Shown here piece by piece: positions 45,618-55,275 of a stretch of DNA of 64,000 nucleotides. The DNA is taken from assembly GCF_024807035.1 (NCBI RefSeq), contig NZ_JANUCQ010000001.1:371990-435989 (forward strand). Reading direction: 5' to 3'. The stretch is from Methanococcus voltae PS. Lineage in GTDB: Archaea > AGJL01 > Methanococci > Methanococcales > Methanococcaceae. The notes below the pieces were generated by a model. The model did no database searches, was not told the origin of the DNA, and saw only the letters and a program-made list of their open reading frames with translations. The translations under genes and the position numbers were made by a program. Numbering within the stretch: position 1 is the first letter of the stretch; every line of letters starts with the position of its first letter.

Positions 45618-46562
45618 ATGCAATATATTAGCTTAAAAACCGTGGATTATGAAGACCCGCTGGTAATTGTAGGATTTCCGAGTGTAGGGCTCGTAGGAAG
45701 CATTTCATCATATCATATTATAAAAAATTTGGATTTGGAATACATAGGGTATTTTGAAGACCCGCTTTTTCCATTGGCAATGATTGTGGAAGATAGCGTA
45801 GCTTATCCGCCGGTTAGGGTTTATGGCCGAAAAGATTTGATAGTATTCTTTTCAGACGTTTTAATTCCGAGCGAATTAATATATCCTTTTGTAGATGTAA
45901 CCGTAGAACGATTAAAAGATATAAAACCAAAAATGGTTGTAACTTTGGAAGGATTTGCATCTATGCGTCCGGAAAATGTTTATTGGGTATCTACTTCCGA
46001 AACAATTGTAGATAAGTTAATGAAATTCCAAAATCACGCTTTAAAAAATAAAGAAGATTCTACAAAGGGTAAGGAAACCAAAGAAGAAACCAAATCTGAC
46101 GTAGATAATAGTATTAATAATATCGATAGTATGAATAATATAAATAATATAGATTTTGATAATTTACCCGAAGAAACAAGTTTGGAAGAATTGGAGCTAA
46201 TGACTTTGGATACAAATCAAAATATGAATTATGGTAGCTTACAAGAAGAAGTAAACGCCAAAATAGAGACTGGTATGAATAAATTAAAATTGGGAATGGT
46301 CGGAGGTATTTCAGCACATATGATGTTAAAATGCAACTATCAAAATATACCTGCAGCCTGTTTATTGGTGGAAACCGTAGGTTTAAGACCTGACCCTAAA
46401 GCTGCTTCGATAATAATCGGTGTATTAAATAAAGAATATGATATAAACGCTAATATCGATGAATTAATAGAAGAAGCTGAGAAAATACAAAGTAAATTGA
46501 ATAATCTTGCTAAGGAACATGCAAAATTAATGACAAAATCTGAAAATCCAATGTATATGTAA
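45618..46562 (+). CDS. PAC2 family protein (proteasome-assembly-chaperone-like)
   Basis: ATG 45618 follows GAGGGGAAAT; an upstream ATG at 45576 has no site. The 314 residues have DPLVIVGFPSVGLVGSISSY at the N-terminus and end in a helical tail, matching archaeal PAC2 proteins. The family is related to eukaryotic proteasome assembly chaperones, but the archaeal role is not settled. Residues about 145-205 are a low-complexity insert (NNIDSMNNINNIDFDN) coded by short repeats, absent from typical members. The rest has VGGISAHMMLKCNYQNIPAACLLVET, typical of the family. Confidence 0.82.
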   Translation: MQYISLKTVDYEDPLVIVGFPSVGLVGSISSYHIIKNLDLEYIGYFEDPLFPLAMIVEDSVAYPPVRVYGRKDLIVFFSDVLIPSELIYPFVDVTVERLKDIKPKMVVTLEGFASMRPENVYWVSTSETIVDKLMKFQNHALKNKEDSTKGKETKEETKSDVDNSINNIDSMNNINNIDFDNLPEETSLEELELMTLDTNQNMNYGSLQEEVNAKIETGMNKLKLGMVGGISAHMMLKCNYQNIPAACLLVETVGLRPDPKAASIIIGVLNKEYDINANIDELIEEAEKIQSKLNNLAKEHAKLMTKSENPMYM

Positions 46563-46696
46563 TTAATCAATGAAAATCCAATGGAATAAAAATAATAAAA
46601 ATAACAATAACAATAACAATAAAATAATTAAAAAATTACTAAATTTTAAGATATAATTTATAATATTTTTATAATATTTGCATATGGGGGTTATTT

Positions 46697-47080
46697 ATGA
46701 AAACACTTGCTGTAACGGGTATTTCAAGGAATTCGATTTCAGAATTACTGAAAAACCAAGTTAGAACGTTTGTATTAAAAAATATAGCTAATTATTCAGT
46801 TTTAACAAATTCTGAAGTTGGGGATGTATTATTTTTGACCAGTATCCGTAAAAGTGATTTAACGGTGGGTACAGAGGGCTTAATTGCTAAATTAGTTAGC
46901 GTAGACTTATGTAATAATATTGTAACTGATGAAAAAGCTGACGAAAATGAAACTGTGGTTGTAAACGCACAGTTTGAATTTTTAGGTTATGCAGTTTGTT
47001 TGGATATGTCAGAAAATGAGGAATACCCACTAGTAAATCCTAAAACTTTGTTTATACGTATTAAATCAATTTATGGGTAA
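46697..47080 (+). CDS. DUF473-like protein
   Basis: The 127-residue soluble protein begins MKTLAVTGISRNSISELLKN and continues with FVLKNIANYSVLTNSEVGDVLFLTS, then VGTEGLIAKLVSVD. The ending FLGYAVCLDMSENEEY and KTLFIRIKSIYG fits the archaeal DUF473 family as I know it; the match is by recall of pattern. No function is known. GGGGGTT precedes the ATG. It follows the PAC2 gene by 134 bp. Confidence 0.55.
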   Translation: MKTLAVTGISRNSISELLKNQVRTFVLKNIANYSVLTNSEVGDVLFLTSIRKSDLTVGTEGLIAKLVSVDLCNNIVTDEKADENETVVVNAQFEFLGYAVCLDMSENEEYPLVNPKTLFIRIKSIYG

Positions 47081-47120
47081 TAATATTACCTTTAAATTTA
47101 CTATTTTTGGAATTTTATCA

Positions 47121-47164
47121 TTGCTTTTTTTATTATTTTTATTATTTTATTATTTTTATTTTTT
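47121..47164 (+). terminator. T-rich tract between convergent genes
   Basis: T6-T7 runs follow the DUF473-like gene and overlap the end of the convergent helicase gene. On the plus strand this is a plausible terminator. Confidence 0.4.
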
Positions 47165-49192
47165 TAAAACTATATCACGCAATTCTTTCGCATAAGAGTT
47201 ATTAAAGTCTTCTGAATGTAAAATCAAATGTTCAAAAGCCCTAGTAATCCCAACATAGATTAATTTTCTATTTAATATATCTTGAACGTTATTAGTGGGT
47301 TTATTAATTTTTGATAAGTTTGTAATTACGCATACTGGTGATTCTAAACCCTTTGAGGAGTGCAAAGTTAAAATACGAATATAACCAAATTCCAAATTTT
47401 TTGAAAAGCTACATTTCTTTTTTAAATCCGAATCAAGACCGTAATATAATTTTTCACAGCTTTTATTGTCATTACAAAGTATCATTATTTCTTCAGGTTT
47501 GAATTTTGTCAACAATTCTTTGATTTTATCGTTCAATACTTCGTTTTTACCGCTTAAAAATTCAATATTGCCATCCAATACACTAAATGTGTTTGTACCA
47601 TTGTAGAATTTATAAACCTGATTTTTGAGTTCATCATTTTTCATTAAAAAGTTTATTCCTAAGTTTAAATGTTCTTTACCTGTACGATATGTGGATTTTA
47701 ATAGTTTACTCCTTCCCCTCATATCTATGCCTAAACTTTTCCAATTTTGACCATTTAAACGATATATACTCTGTATTCGGTCACCAGCCAAAAATAAATT
47801 AATTCCTTCGGTATTTTTTCCAGCATAATCGATATAAGGGTACTTTTTACAAGATTTTACGCATATTTTAATCCATTCATTCATAAAATCTTGATATTCG
47901 TCAATTAAAACCGCATCGTACTGTTTTAATGACATATTGGTATCAATCCTATCTTCTAAAATATTTAAAACTTTATTTGGTAATTCGTAATTCCAAAACT
48001 GTTTTGATTCAGTTTTAAACTTTATTTTAAAGTTATTAAACTCTTCAGATTCAAAGCATTTATTATATTCATAATAAAGTTCTTTTGCAAATTTATGGAA
48101 TGTAGAAACTTCTATATTATTTAATATATCGTTATTTCCAATTTTTTCACACATAATTTTTAAATTAGCCTTGCATTCTTCTGAAAGTGTTCTATTATAT
48201 GTTAAAATTCTAATTTTCCAAGTTGGATTGTTCAATGCTAAAAAAACCGCCCTTGATAGTAATATTACAGTTTTACCACTACCTGGTACGCCGGTAATCA
48301 TAAAGTGGCCATTGGGTATTTTTTTGCTTATTTTTTCCTGTTCTAAATCTAAAACTTTTATTAATTCCTTAGAATCCTTTTCATAATCAATAATATCTTC
48401 AATACCATCTTTACTGCTTAATTTATTTATTATTTTAAATAAATTTATCAAATTACTTAATTTCTTCAACTTAGAATCTTTTTTATTGTTATATTTATCT
48501 TTATTATGATTTTTATCTTTAATTTTCTGTTTTGAATTACAAATACATATTTCAGGACATAATAAAGACCTAATTCTATTAAATTCAATATTTGACATTT
48601 TTACATCTTTACTTTTATCAAATAGGTCGTCAATAGTTAATTCTGAAATTTTATCCGACGTTATATATTTAGAAGGGGGCTGATTTAAAACTTTATTAAT
48701 TTCAAGTTTTTTAATCTCTTCCGATTTAATCTTACTAAAAACGGCATAAGAGTATATTTTAGGGGGCATTTCAAATTTATTCGAATTTTCAATGTTTTTG
48801 GTATTTATTTTATTTTTTTTACTTTTCTCCTTTTTTTCCCTAAATATTTCATCGTTATAAATCAAATCTTTTAATTTATTAAAATAGATATTTGATATAA
48901 CTATTGGATTTTTAAAAGTCTTATTATCAATTGTTTCCACTTGGTGGGAATTTATATTCTTTAAATATCCTATTTTCCAATCTTTGACTTCTAATATACA
49001 AACCCCTTTAAAACTATCTATCAATATAAAATCAGGTTTTAAACCACAGACTGACTGTTGTAAATACAATACACAGTTCCTATTGCCTTCATAATTGTCA
49101 ATTTCTGAGTATATTTCTTTTATCTTATTTAATAGTTTTAGTTCTCCCTTTTTAAGCCCGTATACGTCATCTGGTATTATATCAATTCCCAT
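47156..49192 (-). CDS. NERD-domain UvrD/Rep-like superfamily 1 helicase
   Basis: This is a predicted DNA helicase fused to a nuclease-related domain. ATG 49192 follows GGGT; TTG 49204 is possible. Residues about 1-115 form a NERD domain with KPDFILIDSFKGVCILEVKDW, matching the PD-(D/E)xK-like core. Walker A is GVPGSGKTV near 295-303, Walker B is VLIDEYQDFM, and the motifs TLHSSKGLESPV and RKLIYVGITRAFEHLIL are typical of UvrD helicases. Residues about 225-265 are a Lys/Asn-rich insert. It is probably used in DNA repair, or possibly in defence against mobile DNA (inference). Confidence 0.82.
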   Translation of the reverse strand: MGIDIIPDDVYGLKKGELKLLNKIKEIYSEIDNYEGNRNCVLYLQQSVCGLKPDFILIDSFKGVCILEVKDWKIGYLKNINSHQVETIDNKTFKNPIVISNIYFNKLKDLIYNDEIFREKKEKSKKNKINTKNIENSNKFEMPPKIYSYAVFSKIKSEEIKKLEINKVLNQPPSKYITSDKISELTIDDLFDKSKDVKMSNIEFNRIRSLLCPEICICNSKQKIKDKNHNKDKYNNKKDSKLKKLSNLINLFKIINKLSSKDGIEDIIDYEKDSKELIKVLDLEQEKISKKIPNGHFMITGVPGSGKTVILLSRAVFLALNNPTWKIRILTYNRTLSEECKANLKIMCEKIGNNDILNNIEVSTFHKFAKELYYEYNKCFESEEFNNFKIKFKTESKQFWNYELPNKVLNILEDRIDTNMSLKQYDAVLIDEYQDFMNEWIKICVKSCKKYPYIDYAGKNTEGINLFLAGDRIQSIYRLNGQNWKSLGIDMRGRSKLLKSTYRTGKEHLNLGINFLMKNDELKNQVYKFYNGTNTFSVLDGNIEFLSGKNEVLNDKIKELLTKFKPEEIMILCNDNKSCEKLYYGLDSDLKKKCSFSKNLEFGYIRILTLHSSKGLESPVCVITNLSKINKPTNNVQDILNRKLIYVGITRAFEHLILHSEDFNNSYAKELRDIVLKK

Positions 49193-49438
49193 TTTAAAAC
49201 CCAATTCTCAATTTTTATAATTTAAACTTAAATAATATATTTCACTATTTTATTAAATTATTTAAAAATATTGTTTAATTAGTATATAAACTGTTGTCCC
49301 AGAAATAACGTATATAATAGAATATAATAATTAATTTAAGTTTTAAAAAAGAAATAACTGAAAAAATAATAAAAATAAGAAATAATTAAAGATTAGAATG
49401 ATTTAGACTAATATATCATAATTTATTTTAATTATATT

Positions 49439-49645
49439 TTATATCTTCGAATTTATCAATCTTAAAATTTCTTCTTCCGTGAATTTATGTAATTCTTTTA
49501 ATTTTTCCAAGTCTTCGCCAGTTTCATGCTTTAGTAACGTTTCAATCATTTTTAAATGTTCTTTTAGCGAATTAAGGTCATCATCTTCCGAACTTCGGGT
49601 AATCAATTCTTTAATTTCGTCAATACATGGTTGGATATTTGTCAT
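49439..49645 (-). CDS. Small helical protein, function unknown
   Basis: ATG 49645 follows GGGGTGA six bases upstream; an in-frame ATG 24 bases earlier is less likely. The product of 68 residues is acidic and almost entirely helical, with LNSLKEHLKMIETLLKHET and a C-terminal EEILRLINSKI. No motif is recognised. It lies between the helicase and thymidylate synthase genes on the same strand, with 246 bp to the helicase. The strong ribosome binding site supports it. Confidence 0.6.
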   Translation of the reverse strand: MTNIQPCIDEIKELITRSSEDDDLNSLKEHLKMIETLLKHETGEDLEKLKELHKFTEEEILRLINSKI

Positions 49646-49785
49646 AGTCACCCCTCCCCATTTATCCACGTATATAATTATATAAATTTTTGTTTTTATG
49701 AGTTACGGTGATGAGTAATAAAATAGTAACCAAAATAATAAAATAATAAAATAATAAAATAAAATAATAAAATAATAAAATAAAA

Positions 49786-50427
49786 TTAAATTTTAAAATC
49801 TTTTCTTAAATTATCAATATCTCTTTTAACATAGACGTGCATTGAAACACTATGATGAGTATACTTTTTTAATGGAATGTTCAATTTATCAGCAACAGTT
49901 TGACCAAGTGCAATTAAACCAAGTGCATTAGCGTGGAAAGCTAAATATGCGTCATTACTTCTAAATAAAACAGTCATATATAGCTCATCGTTTCTCACTA
50001 AAAATTCGATAAACTGCAAGCAAGGAACGTCTTTAACTTGTGTATCAATGTATGGATTCCACGTAATAGCTATAGCCCTTCTAGAACTGTGATTTTCCGA
50101 AAGCTTACCTACAATATAGTCTATTTGGTCAAATTTCTCGGTTTTATCTTGATTTGGGTATTCAAAAATACGTTCATGGTAGTCGTAAACAAATTCTGTA
50201 CTACAGCCATTTATAAGCTGATTAGTATATGATTTAATCGCATTTTCACCGAGAGGATATTTTGAAGACACATCCATATTTGCAGGGTCTGTAATCTCAA
50301 TAACGGTATTCATAATTTCCTTACATTTTTGACCGTCTTCTGTAGTCATATCAATACCTTCATTTAATATTTTAGGTATCAATTCTTCAAAAGCGTTTTT
50401 AACAGATTTCTTTTTTAAAATTAACAA
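49786..50427 (-). CDS. thyA: Thymidylate synthase (archaeal ThyA type)
   Basis: This methylates dUMP to dTMP. The start is TTG 50427 with GGTG five bases upstream. The 213 residues contain the catalytic Cys136 in VPCLQF, RRAIAITWNP, and FRSNDAYLAFHANALGL, which holds the conserved Asn that binds dUMP. The length is shorter than bacterial ThyA, as in the other methanococcal enzymes. It is probably a complete, archaeal-type enzyme that may use tetrahydromethanopterin-type cofactor (inference). A 12-bp tandem repeat lies immediately upstream. Confidence 0.86.
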   Translation of the reverse strand: MLILKKKSVKNAFEELIPKILNEGIDMTTEDGQKCKEIMNTVIEITDPANMDVSSKYPLGENAIKSYTNQLINGCSTEFVYDYHERIFEYPNQDKTEKFDQIDYIVGKLSENHSSRRAIAITWNPYIDTQVKDVPCLQFIEFLVRNDELYMTVLFRSNDAYLAFHANALGLIALGQTVADKLNIPLKKYTHHSVSMHVYVKRDIDNLRKDFKI

Positions 50428-50436
50428 TATAACACC

Positions 50437-50472
50437 TTTAAACTTAAATTTAAACTTAAATTTAAACTGAAG
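50437..50472. repeat. Three tandem 12-bp units upstream of thyA
   Basis: TTTAAACTTAAA occurs at 50437-50448 and 50449-50460, followed by TTTAAACTGAAG at 50461-50472 with two changes. On the minus strand it lies immediately 5' of the thyA ribosome binding site. Possible operator, or microsatellite. Confidence 0.75.
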
Positions 50473-50677
50473 TTAAACAGAAATTAAGCTTAATTTTTTT
50501 AATTATTTAATATTTAAATTCAATTCTATATAAATCATTTAGTTTTAAATAGTATTAAATTTATTTTTCAATACCTATTCATTTAAATGATATATAAATC
50601 ACAATTCAAATATAACAGGGTTACTATATAATATAAATGTAATACAACTAGCATATAATTGTATTTTTGGTGAAATT

Positions 50678-52030
50678 ATGGCGTTATTTTTAAAATCTAA
50701 GTTTTTATATGGCGAGGAATTTGAATTAAAAGAGGGCATTCTTGTAATTGAAAACGGGGTTATAACTGATTTTTTAGAAAATCAAGAAAATTTATCTGAT
50801 ATCTTAACAAAAGAAGATGATAAAATCATAACTTACGAAGGCTTAGTAATCCCTTCTTTTAATAATTTACATACTCATATTGGGGATTCTGCAATTAAAG
50901 ATGTCGGCATAAATAGGACATTAGATGAATTAGTAAAGCCCCCTCACGGTCTCAAACATAGGTTTTTAAATAATTGTAGTGACAAAGATATAGTCAATGG
51001 TATGATAGCGGGTATGTGTGAATTGTATGAAAACGGAACACATATATTTTGCGACTATCGGGAAAATGGTTTAAAAGGTATTCAACTTTTAAATAATGCT
51101 TTAAATTTGTTTAACGTCTCCAAAGGCATTACTAAAAATAGCGATAGTACAAATAATTCAAAAAATTTATTGGAACCTTACGTTTTAGGTCGACCCACAA
51201 TAAGATTGGAAAATACTACTAAAGACGATATTAAAGAAGATTTAAGAAATGAAATTTTCCAAATCTTGGATTTATCTCAAGGAATAGGTCTAAGCGGTTT
51301 AAATGAATATGACGACTGTGAACTCAAATTCATAAGGCGTGTTATTGATGAATACAATAGTCATAATGACAATGACAATGGCGAAGATAATATCAAAGGT
51401 AATATCAAAGGTAATATCAAAGATAATAGCAAGGTCAAATCAAAAAAAGTATTTTCAGTACACGCAGGCGAACATGAGGGTTCGGTTCAATATTCACATA
51501 AAAATTACGGTTTATCTGAAATAGAAAGGTTAATAAATTTGGAATTAAGCCCAAACTTCATAATTCACGCGGTTCACGTATCAGACCAGGAAATACAACA
51601 AATAAAAGAAAATAACATACCATTAGTGGTTTGTCCAAGAGCAAACGCTTCATTCAATGTAGGATTGCCAAAAATAAATGAATTACACGAAAAAGGTATT
51701 TTAATGGCAATAGGGACAGATAATTTTATGGCCAATTCTCCGTCAATATTTAGAGAAATGGACTTCATATATAAATTATACCATTTAGAACCTTTAGAAA
51801 TTTTAAAAATGGCTACTGTAAACGGTAACAAAATATTGGGAAATTCAGACTATAATTATAAGAATACTGGATTAATAAAAGAAGGATTTAAGCCTAATTT
51901 TAGTTTTATAAATTATAACTTTGAAAATTCTAAAAATTTGATTGCTACATTGATAACAAGATGCGAAAGTAAAAATATTGATATAGAATTTAAATATAAA
52001 TTTGAAAGTTTATTATCTAAAAGTTTATAA
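50678..52030 (+). CDS. Amidohydrolase/chlorohydrolase family protein
   Basis: The 450 residues are a metal-dependent hydrolase of the amidohydrolase superfamily, probably a deaminase or N-hydrolase. N-terminal beta sandwich (1-65) and a barrel with LHTHIGDSAI (metal HxH near 68-70), FSVHAGEHEGSVQ, FIIHAVHVSD and MAIGTDNFMANSPS (metal Asp) are present. Typical features of the deaminase branch are H-x-H and the late GTDN. Residues about 225-250 are a low-complexity insert (NIKGNIKGNIKDN), coded by a 12-bp DNA repeat. The substrate is unknown. GGTGAA precedes the ATG. Confidence 0.82.
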   Translation: MALFLKSKFLYGEEFELKEGILVIENGVITDFLENQENLSDILTKEDDKIITYEGLVIPSFNNLHTHIGDSAIKDVGINRTLDELVKPPHGLKHRFLNNCSDKDIVNGMIAGMCELYENGTHIFCDYRENGLKGIQLLNNALNLFNVSKGITKNSDSTNNSKNLLEPYVLGRPTIRLENTTKDDIKEDLRNEIFQILDLSQGIGLSGLNEYDDCELKFIRRVIDEYNSHNDNDNGEDNIKGNIKGNIKDNSKVKSKKVFSVHAGEHEGSVQYSHKNYGLSEIERLINLELSPNFIIHAVHVSDQEIQQIKENNIPLVVCPRANASFNVGLPKINELHEKGILMAIGTDNFMANSPSIFREMDFIYKLYHLEPLEILKMATVNGNKILGNSDYNYKNTGLIKEGFKPNFSFINYNFENSKNLIATLITRCESKNIDIEFKYKFESLLSKSL

Positions 52031-52157
52031 TTTAATATGTTAAATTAAAACAATTTATTTAACTTTTAAAATTAATTAGTCATATACAATATTTACTTTT
52101 CAATTGCATTATAAATGAATTAATTCATCTCTTGGACAATCGCAATGAGGTGAAAAC

Positions 52158-53426
52158 ATGATAGTCGGTAAATTTCACGGCGGTTGTCATCAAATAGGAA
52201 AATCCTGTGTAGAAATAGAGACAAAAAAGTCTAGAATATTAGTAGATTGTGGTATGGACCCATCAAATAATGGTATACCAGATATAAATGACAGCGTTAT
52301 GGATGCAGTTGTGATATCCCACGCACACCTTGACCATTGCGGTGCAGTACCTCATTTTGACCTTAAAAATATATATTGTAATGCACCTACGGCTGATTTA
52401 ATGTACAATGTATGGAAAGATACTGTAGCATTGTCAAAATCGTACAAGGAAGAAGATATTCAAAGGTCTATGAAAAATATCAACATTGTAGATTATAAAG
52501 AACCTAGAAAGATAACTTCGGACATATCTATGAAATTATACGATGCTGGACACATTTTGGGTAGTTCCTCGGTATATTTAGACATAGACGGTAAAAAGTT
52601 ACTATATACTGGCGATATTAATGAAATTGAGACCAGAACTTTAAACCCTGCAGATACAGATATTGATGAAATAGACACCATAATTATCGAATCAACCTAC
52701 GGTTCGCCATTAGATGTTAAACCATCAAGAAAAGTATTGGAAAAACAATTAATTGACGAGATTTCAGAAACCATTGAAGAAAATGGGAAAGTTATAATCC
52801 CTGTTTTTGCAGTAGGTAGGGCTCAGGAGATAATCGTTATTATAAACAACTACATAAGAAGCGGTTTGATTAAAAAGGTTCCAATATACATCTGTGGTTC
52901 ATTAACACATACAACAGGTATGTATATGAGCTATTCAGAATGGTTAAACCCTAAAATAAATAATTTAATGAATAATGGTACTAATCCATTTGGTAATCTT
53001 TTAAAAGCTGATGATAATATATTTAACAATAATGAACCTTGTATAATCATTTCAACGTCTGGAATGGTTCAAGGCGGTCCTGTATTGCAATATTTATCAT
53101 TATTGAAAAATCCAAGAAATAAATTAATATTGACTGGTTACCAAGGTGAAGGTACTATCGGACGTAGTTTAGAAGAAGGAGCAACTGAAATCACTCCATT
53201 CAAAAAGCCTATCCAAATTAAGGGTAAAATATCCAAAATAGAATTTTCAGCTCACGGGGATTACAATTCACTTGTAAGGTATCTTAAAAAGATACCAGAA
53301 CCTAAAAAAGCCATAGTTATGCACGGTGAAAGATATCAGGCTCTTTCCCTCGCAATGACAATATGGAAAATGTTTAAAATCCCTTCAATAGCTCCTACGA
53401 TTGGTAGTACAATACCATTGTTCTAA
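52158..53426 (+). CDS. Metallo-beta-lactamase/beta-CASP ribonuclease (aCPSF2 type)
   Basis: This is a predicted archaeal CPSF-like ribonuclease that processes or degrades RNA. The 422 residues have the zinc motif SHAHLDHCG at 54-62 (H55, H57, D59, H60), LYDAGHILGSSSVYLD, YTGDINE, IESTYG, and a C-terminal FSAHGDYNSL and MHGER. The central beta-CASP region has VIIPVFAVGRAQEIIVII. There are no N-terminal KH domains, which separates it from aCPSF1 and gives it the size of aCPSF2. GAGGTGA precedes the ATG. Confidence 0.9.
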   Translation: MIVGKFHGGCHQIGKSCVEIETKKSRILVDCGMDPSNNGIPDINDSVMDAVVISHAHLDHCGAVPHFDLKNIYCNAPTADLMYNVWKDTVALSKSYKEEDIQRSMKNINIVDYKEPRKITSDISMKLYDAGHILGSSSVYLDIDGKKLLYTGDINEIETRTLNPADTDIDEIDTIIIESTYGSPLDVKPSRKVLEKQLIDEISETIEENGKVIIPVFAVGRAQEIIVIINNYIRSGLIKKVPIYICGSLTHTTGMYMSYSEWLNPKINNLMNNGTNPFGNLLKADDNIFNNNEPCIIISTSGMVQGGPVLQYLSLLKNPRNKLILTGYQGEGTIGRSLEEGATEITPFKKPIQIKGKISKIEFSAHGDYNSLVRYLKKIPEPKKAIVMHGERYQALSLAMTIWKMFKIPSIAPTIGSTIPLF

Positions 53427-53477
53427 GGAATGACTTAAAATAAAAAGAAATTTTATTTTATTCTTATTTTATTATTT

Positions 53478-54164
53478 TTAATTAATTAATTTGTTAAAAC
53501 AAGCTCTTTTGTTTAATTTATGTATCTTTAAATTATTTTTAGTATAATTTATGACGTTTTTAATAAATATATCTTCATAACCTTTGATAATATCGATATT
53601 ATAATTTATATCTTCCAAATATTCTTCAGAGTAAATTTTTACCACATTTAATCTATTCAATTCGTTTGTATCTTCAATAGCTTTTTTAACATTATTTATC
53701 TCAGAGTAATCGAACTCTAATTTGAACTTTGAAGTATCGTATATCCCAATAATTCCTGCGCTTTCGATAGCATCGTTCGCAGTTTCACTGTAAGCTTTGA
53801 CAAGTCCGCCGTAACCTAACTTAATACCTCCAAAGTATCTCGTAACAACTACTGCCAAATTTTGCACATTTTTAAGCTCCAAAACTTTAAAAATAGGTTT
53901 CCCCGAACTTCCTGAAGGTTCACCATCATCATCGTATTTCATAGCTAAATAATTATTATTTTCATGTTCTTTTACATAATAGGCAGACACATTGTGCGTA
54001 GCGTCTTTATGTAGTTCTTTAACATAATTTACAAATTCTTTGGCTTCAATTTCCGTATCTACGGGTTTAACATACCCAATAAATAAGGAATTTTTATAAA
54101 CCTTTTCAATTTTAGCAAATTTTCCAACTGTTTTATATATTAACCCTAATTTATCTTTATTCAT
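53478..54164 (-). CDS. IMPACT/YigZ family protein
   Basis: The 228 residues contain the UPF0029/IMPACT N-terminal domain with SLFIGYVKPV, DATHNVSAYYV, DDDGEPSGSSGKPI and VVVTRYFGGIKLGYGGLVKAYS, all characteristic. The C-terminal half (about 130-205) is an alpha/beta domain like the EF-G-related DUF1949. The physiological role in archaea is unknown. GTGAT precedes the ATG. It converges on aCPSF2. Confidence 0.88.
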   Translation of the reverse strand: MNKDKLGLIYKTVGKFAKIEKVYKNSLFIGYVKPVDTEIEAKEFVNYVKELHKDATHNVSAYYVKEHENNNYLAMKYDDDGEPSGSSGKPIFKVLELKNVQNLAVVVTRYFGGIKLGYGGLVKAYSETANDAIESAGIIGIYDTSKFKLEFDYSEINNVKKAIEDTNELNRLNVVKIYSEEYLEDINYNIDIIKGYEDIFIKNVINYTKNNLKIHKLNKRACFNKLIN

Positions 54165-54255
54165 ATAATCACAAAAAGTTCCAAATTAAAAAAATATTCA
54201 ATATATTTAAAATATTCAAAAAAATAATCTAATAATTAATCCAGCTTACAATGAC

Positions 54256-54543
54256 TTACATTGAGCTAGAATGTTCTTCGCTTTTACGAACTGTAAAGTA
54301 AAAGTATTCTTTTCCGCATTCTTCAATGTTACCAAGGTCTAATAATGTTTTTTCATCTTCCATGAACGCCATTACTTTTTCTAGATTTGTAATTGTAGTT
54401 CTTAGCCAAATAAAAGTTCCAGAAGGCTCCCTTAAAGCTAACCTACAAATATCAACATCTACTTCAACCTCTGAAAAATACTCTAAATTTAAATATCTTA
54501 CAATATTTCCTTTAGTCACGTCTTCAAATCTTATTATTTTCAT
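54256..54543 (-). CDS. Hypothetical protein, 95 residues
   Basis: ATG 54543 is chosen because GTGA lies five bases upstream; an upstream start at 54561 has no site. The product begins MKIIRFEDVTKGNIVRYLNL and has VEVDVDICRLALREPSGTFIW and ITNLEKVMAFMEDEKTLLDL, a mixed alpha/beta pattern with no hydrophobic segment. I do not recognise the family. The tail ends in a Ser-rich stretch. Confidence 0.6.
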   Translation of the reverse strand: MKIIRFEDVTKGNIVRYLNLEYFSEVEVDVDICRLALREPSGTFIWLRTTITNLEKVMAFMEDEKTLLDLGNIEECGKEYFYFTVRKSEEHSSSM

Positions 54544-54717
54544 AGTTTCACTTGCCAACAAGATATATCATATTCATAATTATATTGTATATTAATATAT
54601 TATTTTTAATATATACAATTATTGATTTATCGACAAAAAATATAACAAATACTTAAAAAAATAAATAAAAAATAAATAAAAAATATTATATCAAATAATT
54701 TTTAATTATTAGATTTA

Positions 54718-55275
54718 TTATTGGATTAACTTTTTACCCATATGGTATGCTTTTTCAAGAGCGTACATGTGGTTTTCTGCAGGATTTTGTTCTGATAAAC
54801 CTCCCACTATTAATGTATCAATCACATTTAGCCCTAAGAAGTCTAATACATCATTGTTATGTTTTATATAGTTTATAAATGCGTTTTTATCAGGATTTGC
54901 TTGTGTATATACAGTTATTGTAGCTATATTGGCCAATCTAGTTTCAAAATCATTGGAAATCACTGGATACAATCTATCTATAAAGCATTTAGCCTGCCCT
55001 GTTATTTGCCACATGAATATTGGAGTACCAAAGATTAGGTAGTCAGCCTCTATTAATTCGTCTAGTATTTCGGACATATCGTCGTCTAAACTACAGGCAA
55101 AAGTGTCTCTACAATCCATACACTCGTTACATCCCTCAAAATTAATTTCTTCTAAATTATGTTCATGAAAACATGCTTCACAGCTTTCAGATATACCTTT
55201 CATCATATTGGCTAGTATTTTGGCAGTATTGCCTTGCTTTAGAGGACTTCCATTTATTACAAGTATTTTTTTCAT
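54718..55275 (-). CDS. Iron-sulfur flavoprotein (flavodoxin-like)
   Basis: This is an electron-transfer flavoprotein. ATG 55275 follows GGGTGAT. The 185 residues form a flavodoxin-like fold: FMN loop NGSPLKQGNTAKI near 8-20 and LIFGTPIFMWQITGQAKCFID. The compact cluster motif C49-x2-C52-x2-C55-x5-C61 matches the [4Fe-4S] motif of the Isf family of methanogens and other anaerobes, which reduces oxidised ferredoxin-linked acceptors or O2 products. The other members' partners are unclear. Monocistronic. Confidence 0.87.
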   Translation of the reverse strand: MKKILVINGSPLKQGNTAKILANMMKGISESCEACFHEHNLEEINFEGCNECMDCRDTFACSLDDDMSEILDELIEADYLIFGTPIFMWQITGQAKCFIDRLYPVISNDFETRLANIATITVYTQANPDKNAFINYIKHNNDVLDFLGLNVIDTLIVGGLSEQNPAENHMYALEKAYHMGKKLIQ

